From Margaritispora aquatica (Eukaryota; Ascomycota; Leotiomycetes; Helotiales; Discinellaceae), in assembly GCA_007644065.1 (NCBI GenBank), contig VJWN01000014.1:62001-126000 (forward strand): DNA of 64,000 nt, given 5' to 3'. Positions 1-13,200 of the stretch are shown here, in pieces. Every line of letters begins with the position of its first letter. Within the stretch, counting starts at the first letter, position 1. The notes beneath the pieces are model-generated. The model had not been told where the DNA came from. It saw only the letters and a program-made list of their open reading frames with translations, and searched no databases. The translations under genes were made by a program, and so were the position numbers.

Positions 1-667
1 CTCACAGCAACGGTAACGGCAATAGCAACACTGCACGCAGGATTCAAAAAGAAACAAAACATACTGTTCAAAAATACCTCTCCCAGCCCAAGCCAAGCCA
101 CGCTAAGCCTGTCAATCATTCAATGGTGTGTGTACCTTCACCCAGCTGAGCGGGGCTGTCCAATCCTCCAATCCGTAGAATCAAACCCAATCACCGACGT
201 CCCATCGCTTCAATCATCATCAATCAGATCAGGGCCAGCTAAACCAAGACATCATCCATGCCATCAATGCCATGGATCGGATGGAGCTGAAGAACATCAT
301 GGTGGCGGTGCAAATCTTAGAAGTGGGTGAGTGAGTGGCTAGTGAGACGCGAACCGCACGCGTCAAACGCGTCTCCTTTCCACTCTCCCTCCTCGGAGCT
401 TTGCGCCCTCCAATAGAACCTCCCAATTCGTTGCCTCTGCCTTGGTTTTTCGTTTCGTTCGCTTGCGTGGGATGGATATCGATGGAGATTTGTTTATTTC
501 CCATCTTATCCAACCTTGACCTCTCCATTGACCTATTATGGCGCGGGTGTCTTGCTCGATCCGGCGTTTGAGGGGAGCGATGGCCAATTGGCACGTGGAA
601 TCGTGAGGTATAAGCGATGGTCGTATATGCCATGACGAAAACTAAGGTAGAGAACTCGGACATTGAA

Positions 668-688
668 GATCAGATCAGATCAGATCAG
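668..688. repeat. (GATCA)n microsatellite
   Basis: About four tandem copies of the pentamer GATCA, in non-coding DNA. Confidence 0.8.
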
Positions 689-3600
689 CCGGTTTAGTGC
701 AGAATAAAGACTTTCAGTTCCAAGATTCTGGATGTCGTGTACAGGCTGTGCTGTGCTGTGATGTGCAGTATGTAGCAACGCAGGAGAGTCTGCTATCTGC
801 ATGCATGAAATCTTCTTGAGGTATCGTGTTCGTACATACTTAAGCGTGTTGTGCCTTCGTCATAGGATACAGCTATGTGTGTTCATATTCTCGAGAAAGC
901 AGTGTCTCGATGTTGAGTCATACGTCTAAAGACTTCCTATCACATCCCGAATATATTCTCTGCACCTGTACTTGAAACGAGACACCAGGCACAGAAGTTT
1001 TTCTGCACGAGCTGGTGAGAAGCGAGGGCGAGTTAGTACCTTGGCGTGCCTAGCTGCTTGCAGCTGCAACTTAGCCCACAGATATATTGTAGCTTAGCTA
1101 GCTAATAGCAAGCGAAACCTAAAATCCATCACAGTGACAACCGCTTTCGTGATGGAGAACAACCAGGAGAGTAGTTACTGATACTACGCGAGATATCAAT
1201 AAGCTTTCAGCTAGTCAGTTCGTTTGGTGCCCCCTCAAGATCTTCCTTGCGGATTCCCAAGTATAGAGTTCAGGATGGGATTCCGCGATGCAGAACGCGG
1301 GGTACTTGGGAGGTCTAGACCATTTCATGATCGTGCGTGCCAAGTTTACCTGTACTGAGAACGATCAGCTTCGATGATATGAACCCTAACAGAGCATCAG
1401 TAAGACTCAATGTCCATGCCACTATCTCACAATTCATGACGATTTGCAAGTAGGGCCATACAATACCGGTTAAAGATAACCCGGTCCCAACTCTCAAGGC
1501 CCGCTAGTATTACGGACTGCCCTCCCCGTCTAGCATACAGTTCGAAGCCAAGGTGAGTTCTGCCTTCATCCACCCTAGCCTCCCGCCATCTGGGAAGCAC
1601 ATGTCTGTCTGCAACCCTCCACCTCCCTCCACCTTCCACTAGCAGCACCCACCTACGATGCCAACTCTCCGGGTACTTTATTTTGCAACCATCACGACGC
1701 GTCCAACCGCGTCGTCGTTATCGAAGATGCAAAATGTGGTGTTGAGCACCACACTCAACGCAGAACGAACAGAAAGTGGAAAGGAAATATGATGCGCCAC
1801 CATCACACTACCATCACATCACATTGCATGGTTTGCTTGACATGGGTTTCCACTGTCTTGAAGAAGAAAGAGAAGAGATGGTGTCGTTCGCCGGGCCGAG
1901 ACGAGACAGGATCGTCTTGTCTTAAGTGTGCCACGGAGCCGGAGCATCCCTTGCTTCGGGACATGTTGCATGATCCCGCATCTTCGGGTCGGGCTTGATT
2001 TGGTCATATTTTCTGTTGAGCTGCGACGATGCTGTGGTGTGTGTTTCTGTGTTTGTTTTGCTTGTGATATACGCTGTACGATGGGTTTGTGATGTGATGG
2101 CTTGATATGTTGGTGTAGTGATGAGCAACGGCGGAGTGAGATCTGATCGCGGATGAAGCCCTACGGTTGAGACCGATGATCTGATGAAGGATATGAAGCA
2201 AGGGACATACATCGACGATGAGAGTTGTGATGATTAGACTGAAGAAGCAAGAAAGAAAGTCTCCAAAAGGCACAAACCTGATACCATACCTTCTATCTTT
2301 GTACCTCCGTACCTCAAGACCGAATCTATCAGCTGAATAGGTAGGCTGTTGGGAGCAAGCCATCAGCTAATATTGAAATTATTGATACACTTCTCACGTA
2401 ACCCCAATACACACAAGGTCTCCCACACACACCAATAATGGAACAAGGACCTGGGGAACCAGGATTTCCACTCCCATTGTCTGAATGTAACCGCAGCCGT
2501 TATGAGGCGTACTCATGTCGGTAATCAAGTCTGATTTTGGGATTTTCTCCGTAGGTTGTGAGCATGTCTGATGTGTTGGTTGTGGGTGATATAATAATAC
2601 TTGTAATTATGCTCGATATGAAGGACATAAGTTGAAAGGACAAAAGAGAAAGGGCAAAGGAAAGTGGATTAAGGGAAGAGAAAATGAAAAAATAGCAGAT
2701 GCATGCACATGAGCATGAGAAGAACAAATCTTTCATGCGAGCTTCACCGACACCGACCTCCTCTTCCCTCTTCCCTCTTCCCTCTTTCCCCTCTGCTTCC
2801 TTCCTATGCACTCTCATCACAAGAAGGAAAATCGTGACTTTCCAAGATTAAGTCCAAGGTCCAGGTCCAAGCCAGCATCTTCAATCAAATGGAAAGCCCT
2901 GCTATGGAAGATCACCATCCGCAGCGGATCCCTAGCTTCTCACAGTCACAATCGCGCTCAGATTTCAGACCTCCTTCTGCAAGAATAAAAAAAAACCCAA
3001 CGTCGCCCCCCAAGTTCGCGAATGGGTGAGATTGCAACGAGGTGATTGGACGCTGGAGACGCGAAGATGCGTTGCTTGGCGTGAGGATGAGGATGAGGCT
3101 GAAATGACGCGAAGTAGAGGGACGTGCACACTGCGGCATCTCCACATTTCACGTTTTGAGTGGGTCTGCTGTGGCGCTACCTTCCTTTACTTACCGTGGT
3201 GGGAGATGGGAGAAGGCGCGGGGTGGAGATATAATTAGAGTTTTTCCTTGGTCGTGTGTGGATCTCGGGAAGGGTAAAAAGGCAGGAAGAGAATATTTCA
3301 GGTAGCAGTACGAGTCGGAGTAGGACTAGGAGTATAGGCAGAAACAGCCGGTATGTGTCAAATCATAGAGTGAGATTGTGGAGGGGGAGCAAGATGACTA
3401 AAGACCGAAAACCAATGAAAAAAGACGTGAAGGATTGAGGCGGAGGTTGGCACGCGAAAAAGTGACATGGTGGGTAACGACCGAGGGGCGGAGCGGGGCG
3501 GAAAAGAAAAAGAGTCTGCACCACTAAAAAATCAGGACATAGCGCTGGGTAAAGCCCGACAATGGAGTATCGTGTGAAGTAAAGCCTCATCGGTGAGGAG

Positions 3601-6600
3601 AAGGCAAAAATATGAAGGGAAAAAATGGAGTGGATGCGATTGGCGCTTGTTGTCGTTGGTGGGGTGATGCATGCTTTTCCTATGCGGTGACAGAAAAAAA
3701 GTCGTATGGTTGATCCAGTGAAGGCATTCCGAGATCCGTTTGAGGCTGGGCTGGACTGGGCTCGGGCACAGGCGGAGGAGAGAGAGGGGAAAAGAAAAGT
3801 GAGACGTACTTGGTGACGTGATAGAGGAGCTTGTATTGCATTGCTCGATTTTCGTGTTTGGTTGGTATGTGCGGAGATGTCCATTGTGCTGTAGGGACAA
3901 GGTCCTGAACGTACAAAAAATTAAGTCGCGGTTCAGGTTGAAGTGCTTGCATCAGAAACTCCGAGCCTCGCGTGCCTGCGAAGCTAGATACCTATGGATA
4001 AAGGGTACAAGCACAGATCGACGTGGTGATCGATAGTGCGAGGTTTTCTGCTCAAGCTTAGTGACCAAAGGTACAAGTGCCAGGCACGAATCAAGTTCAT
4101 TTGTTGACTGGCAGATCCAGTGAAGATCATGACGCTAGGTAGATAGATGTCCCAATTTCAAGATTTGGCACCGGAATGTCAAATTAGTAGACTAGTAGAC
4201 GTTAGCATCCTAACGACTCATGGTACACCTTACTCGGCAGCTTATGATGAAGCAAACTTACTACCTTATGCTTGTGAAACAGTGAGGCATTTGCTCCTCA
4301 ACTGCAGATTGATTCGACACGAGTCCATTCTTGACATCGCGAGGCTATACAGCATGCTGAAAGCATATAACCACAAGCGAAAGACTTACAAACGATTCAG
4401 CAACGTCTCCGGAAGCGTCACAACCACTCGCACCATGGTATTGTTTCCTGGCTAGCTGCAGGATTAGTTTCAAAGACGTTGCAGTGACTAATGCATGTGC
4501 TTTTGATGCCGAGTTCCCCTGGTCCGTACTAAGGCAGTCGTGCTGATGAGATACCGCAGCTTAAGTATAGAAAGGCGCGTCGCTAGAGGTTGAGTTTTGA
4601 AAGGCACGCGATGAAGCGCGTTAAGTGGTTTTTCCTCCGTGCTGAAAGTGTTGCAGCTAATCAAAAGAAGTGGGAAGTGAAGAAAAGATGAGGCGGAACG
4701 ACGGAGACAAGTGGGTGGGGTAGGGGTGAGCTTCGGGTTTTGCTTGGGAGTGTGATGTCCGTACTCTACCTGGTGGATGATCAGAGAAGAGGAGCAGAAA
4801 AAAAAAGGAAGAGGTTGGGAGAGGGGTAAGAGAGTCAGAGGGGACGATCAAGTGCTTGACTGGGTCATCGTGACGATATTGATGCGAAGAGTATAGTGAG
4901 AAGAAAGTCCGCCAAGATGAAGTCGAAAGGGGACCGAGAATTCAGCATGTACAAATTCAAGATGTGAAGAAGTTGTGCATCCTTCCAGAACATAAATCGA
5001 ACTTCATAACCCATGCCGTAAATCCACTAGCTTGTCCTTCTCGTAGAGTGGGGAACTAAGCGAGGCACTATTTTTATGCGGGGTGCACTATTTATGCATT
5101 AACGCACAATCACACCCTTGTCTGGTTCGATGAAACCCCGGTTGGCGAATTTGAACAAGGCAAAGTAGGGACCCGAGAAGTCGGGTACATGCAGATTCGG
5201 TGATTCTATGATCGGGATTGTTGGTAACGAGAGGGTGGTTGGAGAGTGAGGGAGTAGATGTTGTGAGAGGAAAACATCATCAAAGAACCCGAAAGCTGTG
5301 TAGAGACTTGCTTGGCAGATGCTCGGTGAGGGATATGGTGGGAAGATTATGAGACGAATATCTGAATGCCCTCGTCACGCAACGGAAGGGATCAAAAAGG
5401 CAAGCAGCATTCCCATCTCATCTCATCTTAAGGTATCTCATGTCATCTTATTCAGCGCGAGCAAACGAAATATGAACCTCTCAGTCGTACCACACTTCCG
5501 AGCCTCCTCGGGAAGTGAATCACGTCTTTCACAAATGCCATCATCCGTAAGTGCTTTGCGTTGTTGTCGGTTGAGAGGTGAAATGAGGGAGTAGTTATCC
5601 CATGAAAAGCATGAAAGCACCAGTGAAAGCACAGGATCAGGGTCAAGGTCTCGAATGGCGATATAAGTCGCAATAGATAGGCGGTGATGATCGCTGGATT
5701 AGCAAGATTAGGCCTCTGATATGGTCAAGAGGTGTTGGTCGTGGCCATGGTCGTGGTCGTGGCTGTGGATAGGGAGGCCTGAAGTGTGATGTTTTGCCTT
5801 CGCTGACAATGTGGGTGGATTGGCCGAGGGTTTATGAACAACGATGGTACTTGTGCAAGGCTGCATATAAGCTGGGTCAGGAGAAGGTGGTCAGAGCCTT
5901 GCGATTGGACGCGGATGAGAGACAACCCTAGTCACCACGGCCGAGCTGATGAACATGGCTATTTGGATGAGGACATTCAAGAAATTGAGGTGGTTGGATG
6001 AGAAGACCTGTACTTGAAGCAGACGGCTTGCTGAAGTTGACTTTTGACGAGAAACGATGGCGATACTCATCCTCATCCTCATCCTGTATGCTGCATTCTC
6101 ACGATTTTCCTGCATAGTACTCGGTAAGGTAAGGTAGTGAAGGGGGTAATACCGTAAAAGGGGTTTGATGGTTGAAAATGAAAATGTCCGAATCTGGAAT
6201 TGCTGCTGCAGAGGAGATGAGGTTCTTACAACCGCATAATATAGACTCTAAGCGGTCTGCACGTTTCTCAGTAATCTCTCGAAATCTCTGGAAATGGTTT
6301 GAAAATCTCAGGCGGATAGGATGCTTTTGGAGACTTGTCAGGTTTATAGTCTTAATTCATTTCTTGGTGCATGAAGCTATCCATAAAATATCGGAGATCA
6401 CCCTGATTCTGAGGTACGGATTAATTCTGTTACTCAAGAGGGATAACAGCCCAGCCTTGTGAGAGTATGCGTAACATCCAGGTAAGTAAGTAGCTCTCGA
6501 GCAACGGTCGCTTGCGCTATGTACGTTACCAAGATCGATACGGATGTTCCAAGATTCCATCTTGATGCATAATGGTATTGTTGAAGTATCACTTTGGTTT

Positions 6601-6898
6601 GTTTGATCTCATCACGATTGATGTCTGGTCAGGACGTGAGCTGATACTGGAAGCTGGCTTGCATGATGCATGCATGCACTCAAGCTGCAAGAAGGAGAAA
6701 CAATGGAATGGAATGGTAATGACCGTCATGACCGCGACCGTCACCGTGTAGGCACGGAGGTATCAAGTGTAGGATACCGTAGCGAGAGGTACAGCCAGCC
6801 AGCCAGCCAGCCTTGAAAATTTGTGTACGGATTACGGAGATCGATCCCAAATCCAATAGGAGTGAACGACGATTTGAGGAATATGAACCTGGGTGGAA

Positions 6899-6915
6899 GG
6901 GGGGGGGGGGGGGGG
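6899..6915. repeat. Poly-G tract (17 G)
   Basis: An uninterrupted run of 17 G in non-coding DNA. It could form a G-quadruplex and is also a likely site of length error in sequencing. Confidence 0.85.
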
Positions 6916-7320
6916 AAAGGATGAATCAATTCGCTGGCAGACAATCAGACAATCAAAAGTGCATGCAGCAGCCAGATTATTGCTTGGACTCCCCTCTCTA
7001 CCGTCACTCTCTATTATTGTACGTATTGACCATGGATCATGGACCGTGGTCGCGTTGATGAAGAACGGAGCGTGTCGTTCGTGTCTCTCCAGTCGTGCCA
7101 GTGGGTTGGCAGTGGGTGGTGCCAGTCTCTTTCCAAGGTCTTTGCTGGTGCATTGGTGCTTGCTTGCTTGGACCCAACCAGTCAAAGGTTGAAACGCGCT
7201 TTTGTTCAAGGTTGATGAGTGTCCCGTAGTGCGTGTAGTGCGTGGTGCAGCAAGATGGAAGGCTAAGCTGGACCACCCCCCGCTAGAATTATCCCAGCTC
7301 CTGCTCCAAGGTCAGAAGAG

Positions 7321-7339
7321 TAGGTAGGTAGGTAGGTAG
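7321..7339. repeat. (TAGG)n tetranucleotide repeat
   Basis: Tandem TAGG units. The same unit recurs at 11605-11620, 57051-57086 and 59535-59550, always between genes. Confidence 0.8.
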
Positions 7340-7702
7340 TTTGTGCGGTTTGTGCAGTTTTTGTAGCTGGCCTGGACGAGAGGAGCAGGCTGGGAGGGGA
7401 GGGGATGAATAATTAATTAATTGATCGATCGATTGATTGATTGATTCCCTTGATGCTGTGAGGAAGTTATCTATTCTCGATGGGGTAAGGTAAGGAAGGT
7501 ATAATTGAATAGTTTAGTTTAGTTTACAGGACCCTTTTTGAGGCTATTCATTCAATTCAATTGGATTCAGTTTGTACCTTAAAGAATGTAGTCTTAACTC
7601 ACATAAGTTACCTTGCCTGCCCTTATTCCATTTTCATAAAGGACAATGACTTAATTGTACCGAAAGTAATGAATGATACGGTATACCCTGGGTAATGAAT
7701 CC

Positions 7703-7755
7703 GTACTATACAGTACTATACTATACTATCCGATCCTTTACTATACTATACTATT
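7703..7755. repeat. ACTAT-type short repeats
   Basis: Interrupted repeats built on TACTATACTA, upstream of the cyclin leader. Non-coding. Confidence 0.65.
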
Positions 7756-9073
7756 TCGTACAGCACACGGTCCCTCGGAAGGTCTAGGATTGACCACTCA
7801 TCTTTCTCTATTTGATCGTGTTTCTCCACTTATCTCACTTCCCACGCACCAGTCCGTCGCAATTGCCAATTGCTCCTTCCCCCCCCCTCCATCCCTGTCA
7901 TCCTGACCTGGCTCCTGCCTTCCCCCCCCCTGTACCTCCTCACGAACACTTCTAATCGCCAAATGAGGAATAGTCAACTCCAAGTCTTGAATGGGTCCTT
8001 GGGTCCTGGGTCTTGAACATTCATATCCACCCAAATGTGTCGTTTCTGACCTGACACTTTCCTTCTACACATCCGTCCGTCTCTCTTTTAACTCTCCCTC
8101 CCTCTCTCTCTATCTGAAATTCTATTCCTTTCTCCCCCCCGAATACCCTCGATCAATTCACAATCAAGGGCTAAAGGAGGATCTCCCAGGAAAGGAAAAG
8201 AACAGAAAAAAAACCTCAACCCTCCGTTACCAAAGTACCTACCTTACGTCGAAGGAAGGAATCTAGAAGCTTGGATATGCTCGACTGCAACACCGACTTC
8301 AACCATCTTGACAAGTAACTTCACCCTCGACCCTTCTACTGTCAGCCGAATCAATTCCACAAGGGGATATCAGATTCACTTTTCGATACCCCACTCGAAT
8401 TCAATTGTCTGCTATCACGACACACTCTCTACCATCTCGTCTCGTCATCTATTCTCTCGTCCAGAACCAAAGCTCAACGTGTGTAATTAATTCCGCAACT
8501 ATCTTTTCGTCTGCGAAATACAACAACTTCATCAGAACTCCAATTAACAATTACAAGGTCTTTCTTGGACTCTCTGTCAATCAACCGAATTCAGATTACG
8601 ATCAATCCCCCTCGTAACTATTGAAGGTGGGCTTCCATTCTTCTACGGCTTCCATCGTACAAGCTAATTCTTCTCCCTTACAGTATCTGCATACCGACTC
8701 GCACACTCGATATCGGCACGCATCCCTCAAACATAATTGTAGAGCAGGCTGGAGACGTTTACTCGTTCATCCGCCTTCTCCTCAGCTTCAAGTTATCAAG
8801 GGATCCACAATCGTCCAAGATAGGAAAGGTACAATCTCCGCAATCTCCTCTTGGTATGCTCATGAATTCTCAACCTTTGGATGTCTGCTAACTCGTCGTC
8901 AAGATAAATACTCTCAGGCTATTAGCCAATTCACTCTTTATAATACTCACCCAAGCCGCTCTTTAATTTAATCTTTCGGCAATCGTCGAACACATTCCTT
9001 GCGATCGAAGCTCCTGGAGAATTTCAATCCATTCTTTACATCCCCGGCTTTGAATACTCTCCAAAGCTTCAAT
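7756..9073 (+). promoter_or_regulatory. Pyrimidine-rich cyclin leader with short uORFs
   Basis: CT-rich stretches (runs of C and TCTC between about 7870 and 8150) lead up to the cyclin start, as is common for promoters and long 5' leaders of filamentous fungi. Two short ATG-initiated ORFs lie close upstream: 8277-8318 (13 codons plus stop) and 8856-8891 (11 codons plus stop). Others start near 7962 and 8033. If transcription starts upstream of about 8270, these would be upstream ORFs in the mRNA of the G1 cyclin. The transcription start site is not visible from sequence. Confidence 0.45.
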
Positions 9074-10293
9074 ATGGCGTACCAACCTTGCGAGACATAC
9101 TTTGTCGAGGATGCCTACAAACCTGCGCGTACCCACCAACGAGACTATGTCAAGGAGATGGGTCGTCGAAGGCAACAAGCAATGGCGGATGAGTTATCAA
9201 GGCAGGCCTGTGATACATACATGGAGGATATCATCTCCCACATGAGCAACATGGAGGTCAATATACCTTGATCTGATGTCTCTTCTTTGCTAATAATATC
9301 TAGAACGAGACCTTGGCGGATGTGGCATCCATCGATATCCAGCAAGAGATTCAGTGGTTCATGAGACCTTACCTTGTCGACTTTCTGATCGAAGCACATG
9401 CTGCATTTCAACTCCTGCCCGAAACCCTGTTCCTCGCTGTCAACCTGCTCGATCGTTATTGCTCAAAGCGAGTGGTCTACAAGAGACACTACCAATTGGT
9501 TGGGTGCGCTGCTCTTTTGATCGCTGCCAAATATGGAGACAGGAAGGAGAGGGTACCAATGATTCGGGAATTGAAGTCTATGTGCTGTTCTTTGTACGAC
9601 GAGGACATGTTCACCCAGATGGAATGGCACGTTCTGAACACACTGGACTGGATTATCGGACACCCAACGGTCGATACCTGGTTGCAAATCATCATGAAGG
9701 ATAGCCCAAGCTTGGAGGATATCGAGGTGGAGCACATGTCCTTGTATCTTTCGGAAATCGCCCTCTACCACAAGGACTTCGTTTCAAAGAAGCCTTCAGT
9801 AATGGCACAAGCATCTCTGGCATTGGCTCGTGGCATCCTTGGCCGACCTGATGGACTCGATGGACATGACATCGAGGTGAACAAGGCGTTGCTTGAACTC
9901 TCCCAGAAGCTGGACCGTCCTTCCCAAGTGCTCTTCCGGAAGTATGCCTCTCCTGTCATGTCAGCCGTTTCTACCACTCTCGAACTCTTCCTCAGACAAC
10001 AAGAAGCCCTCAGCAGAAGCCGTGCACCACCATCACCTCCTGTCGAGCCCATTCACAAGCCGGTTCACCAAGAGCTGTACCCAGGAACCCCAGTTAAGAA
10101 TTATGGTAACTCGGTGATGCAGTATGGAGCCATCACACCACCAATCAGCCCAGAGAATCAGAACCAGTGTTACATTGATGGACAAGAGAGGAATCATCGA
10201 GGTCCAGTTACACCCACACCTCAATACAACTACATGCCACCACACTATCATCAATACCCTCAATACCATCATGAACTTACGGTCCATCACTGA
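9074..10293 (+). CDS. cln1: G1/S cyclin, Cln/Puc1 type
   Basis: Two exons, 9074-9256 and 9304-10293, give 390 residues. The 47-nt intron (9257-9303) has donor GTCAAT, branch TGCTAAT and acceptor TAG, and splicing keeps frame. The cyclin box begins near residue 75 with QWFMRPYLVDFLIEAH, the Cln-type counterpart of the mitotic MRAILVDW motif. LLDRYCSKR and AALLIAAKYGDRKER follow, then a C-terminal cyclin fold to about residue 270. The last 110 residues are Pro, His, Gln and Tyr-rich and disordered, as in unstable G1 cyclins. The family binds the main cell-cycle CDK (Cdc28/Cdc2) and drives entry into the cycle and polarised growth. The start is the first ATG in frame and fits the conserved N-terminus. 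It stands alone between large intergenic regions. The symbol follows Neurospora-style naming; orthology was not tested. Confidence 0.9.
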
Positions 10294-13200
10294 CAACCTC
10301 TCCGCACACATTTACACCTAATCTGGAGATTAATCTCAAATCTTCCTCTCTTATGTAATACAACCTACCAGTTGTGCTCGGAAATTTTATCTGCGGATCA
10401 TGGAAACAAAATCGACCAAAAGAATTCATCAACTGTGGCATCAGCGTTTCTTTGGTTTCCTTGATCATCATCGGCATTAGCGATTTGTTTTTCAACCCTC
10501 CCAAATCATCTCGGTCGTTTTTGTCGTGTAGTTTGTTTAGCGTTTTCCTTTCCTCTACTTTCGGTTTCGGCCTTCCCACGGGAAGGCGAGGTTACGTCTG
10601 ATCGACAATACCATTCTAGCACATCTTTGAGCGAGAGCCCCAAAAGTTGCATCAAGAGCAAGGGGAATTTTTTATGAGGATGGTGGAGATAGATTGAACA
10701 TGCATCTTCAGCTTCTTTAGTGAGGCGATGATGCACAGGCAGAGGCTGGTTGCAGATGTGTGTGGGCATGCATGGATAGCGAAGTGGTTCAAAAGAATTC
10801 AGGTGGTGCATGATACCCACTTGTTCCTGCCTACCTATCTGTCTGTTCACCTTTCTATCATGTGTTGAGATCCATCGGGCTGTAGACGTGCTTTGTATAG
10901 TGTAGGCGCGTACCCGGTGGAGTTGGATGATGATTTGGAGTAGAAATGGTGATAGATGAATAGATGGGTGGGTGGGGCAGAGCGAGCAGCTTCTGTTGTA
11001 GTTGTTGCTATAGTAGTTAATATGGAAAGCTTTGTGGCATTTTTTGTTTGTCTCCTCTGATTTGCTTCCGTGCTGCTAATCTTCGATGGCTTTTATTTCG
11101 TGATTTTCCCGTGTATACTGCTTCCTTATCTCTGGCATCTCCATTTTGCGAAGTCCATGGGCTCTCATCGACGGCGTGCATGTCCTTTCTATTCCTCCTT
11201 GAATATGGCAACATACCCCAAGTGGGTTCATACCCCTTTCCGGTGACATGATCTTGTCTCACTTTTCATACACTCTCAACATCTGCACGAGCAGGCAGGC
11301 AGGCAAGCTTCATAGTTCGTTGCCCTCCTTGCTTTGCTTTGCTCTGTGCTGCGCAGGTCATGTGTGATGTGTGATGCGTAGTAGGGGATGCGTGACGCGT
11401 GATGGCTCTTCTCGGTGTTCGTCTTGGTGTTTGTTCCTTGTCCTTGTCCTTGAGCCTTGAGCTTGAGCTTTGAGCTTGGGCTTGAGAGGTTGCACAACTT
11501 TTTATTTGCTTTTCTTGTCTTGTTGATGTTCGTTCATTTGTTTGTTTGTTTGCTTATTCCTTCCTTCGCTCGCGTTCGGCTTCAGCTGCTGCCCATGTTT
11601 TGTGTAGGTAGGTAGGTAGAGTCCGTGAGGGATGGCTGGGAGGGCTTTTCCGCGGTGTAATATTCTAAGGCTTGGCTTGGCTGGATTGAGAACTGGGGAT
11701 TGGGAGGAGGCTGGACTGGCAGTAAGCTTGCTTACCTTACGTAGGAATTGACATCACGAGTACATCAAGTAACGAGCCGAATAAGGAAACAAATTTATCC
11801 CTAGGTATGTTGATAGGTAGCTTTTCGTTTTCCTCAGATGCGTGGAAGCTGCGCGGATATCTTGGGTGTCGACATCTATGCCATGCTATACTATGCGATG
11901 CCAAGCGTCGAGCATCAGAGCTACAGGAGAACGAGGGGCGTGGTTTCTGGGCTCACTTATGTCCACGGCGGTTGAGATAGTTGGTTGATTGATTGATGGC
12001 CTTGAGGCGTTTGAGGGTAAAGTAAAGGAGTGTATAGGGGGTAGGAGATGGAGGGACTGGTGTGTGAAGAGGATGGAGTGGAAGATAGGTAGGAAGAGGC
12101 GAGTACCAAGTGGTAGGTAGCAGACTTGTGGCAAAGCAGATCAATGCCCCTTTTCTTCCATTGTTTTAAAGCTCAAGCTGAGATTTGATAGGGGCTTCAC
12201 TTGAGCATCTTGGCTTGACTGACAAGGGACTCAAGTTGTAGCTTGTTGGTTTGACTATAGGCAGGAAAACAGGTCAAGGGACGTGGGTATAAATAGATGC
12301 CGGAAGACCAATATCGAGCTCTTCAGTACACGATATCTTGCAATTGGCGCCAAGTATATGGAGCGATGAGCGGCGATGTTGCTCCAGTAATGGTATGAAG
12401 TCACATATCTTGCTGTTGATATGCTGCTATCCTAGCATATCGAGAAAGACTGCGCTGTTTGTTAGAGGGAATGATGCAACAGTAGCTAGCTAGGTACGGA
12501 CAGGTGTGTGTGCCTAGAATCCTAATTGGAAATGAGAGCGAAGTCGCTGGGTTCGTTGCTGCTGTCGATTTTTAGCTACTTCACATACGCGATTTCTTTG
12601 TTTCTGCAAGTGCGGCCAGATCTTTCGTTGTGACCTGTGATAACCTTTGAGGTGAGAAGTTTCAAGTGCAGCATATCCATCGCCTCATACGCTTTTGTAT
12701 AAAATTCAGAGAGTTCAACCTCCTCTCGCCCAATGAGGGGGTTACAGCGTATATGCCCTTGCTTGCAAGTTGTTTGTCTTACTACTGCTGTGCTTATTTA
12801 TACTACTCTCATGTACAGCAAACCTGACCCTGGAGCTCAATTCAATCGACCATTCGGTTCTTGGAAGGCGAAAGCGAAAATTCAGGCTGCGGTCATTCAT
12901 TCATTCAATTCCCATTGTATGTTCTCTGTTGTTGCATCCTGGAGCTATAAAAATCTCGCCCAACATGAGGGCACAAGCATAAGCGTGAACTCCAAGTTTA
13001 CCATAGGCTTAATGCATGGCTGTGTCGACGTTAGTAGTTAGGGCGGTTGGTGCTAGAATATTCTTGCGCTTTGAAGACTGCTTCGTTTGGTGAGCTGAGC
13101 GATGTTTGCGAATGTATTCGCGTTGTTTCCGGGCATATCTTGCTTTCAGTACCGTGAGATACGCTGGAGTGTAGTCGACAGCGAGGCCTGGAAAGGCGAG

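Larger units (their letters stand above)
1..7700. other. Long gene-poor region
   Basis: I find no gene here that I can support. Open frames are short (under about 175 codons), overlap on both strands, have low-complexity or basic translations, and show no domain, signal peptide or convincing intron chain. The stretch carries short tandem repeats (GATCA units near 668-688, a G17 run at 6899-6915, TAGG units at 7321-7339) and many TA- or CT-rich tracts. It may be regulatory or transcribed non-coding DNA belonging to the cyclin gene downstream, but nothing in the sequence proves that. Confidence 0.55.

Noticed and set aside
229..663. 144-codon minus-strand ORF near the left edge
   Set aside because: It overlaps frames on the other strand, has a biased Arg/Ser translation, and shows no motif or intron signals.
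2004..2363. 119-codon minus ORF with a hydrophobic stretch
   Set aside because: One short hydrophobic run in AT-rich DNA, followed by His/Asn-rich sequence. It overlaps other frames of equal length and has no domain.
3363..3884. 173-codon minus ORF
   Set aside because: Ser, Pro and Phe-rich translation of a purine-rich strand. Another minus frame of 122 codons overlaps it, which is typical of chance ORFs in biased DNA.
4147..4455. 102-codon plus ORF starting with ATG
   Set aside because: No recognisable motif, no splice partners, no nearby promoter-like leader. Kept out for lack of support, though it is among the better frames in the empty region.
5120..5145. tRNA B-box-like GGTTCGAT sequence
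   Set aside because: The 3' half of the box does not fit and no A box or cloverleaf can be drawn around it.
12733..13041. 102-codon plus ORF with a hydrophobic N-terminal segment
   Set aside because: Could mimic a signal anchor, but the rest lacks protein character and there is no other evidence.
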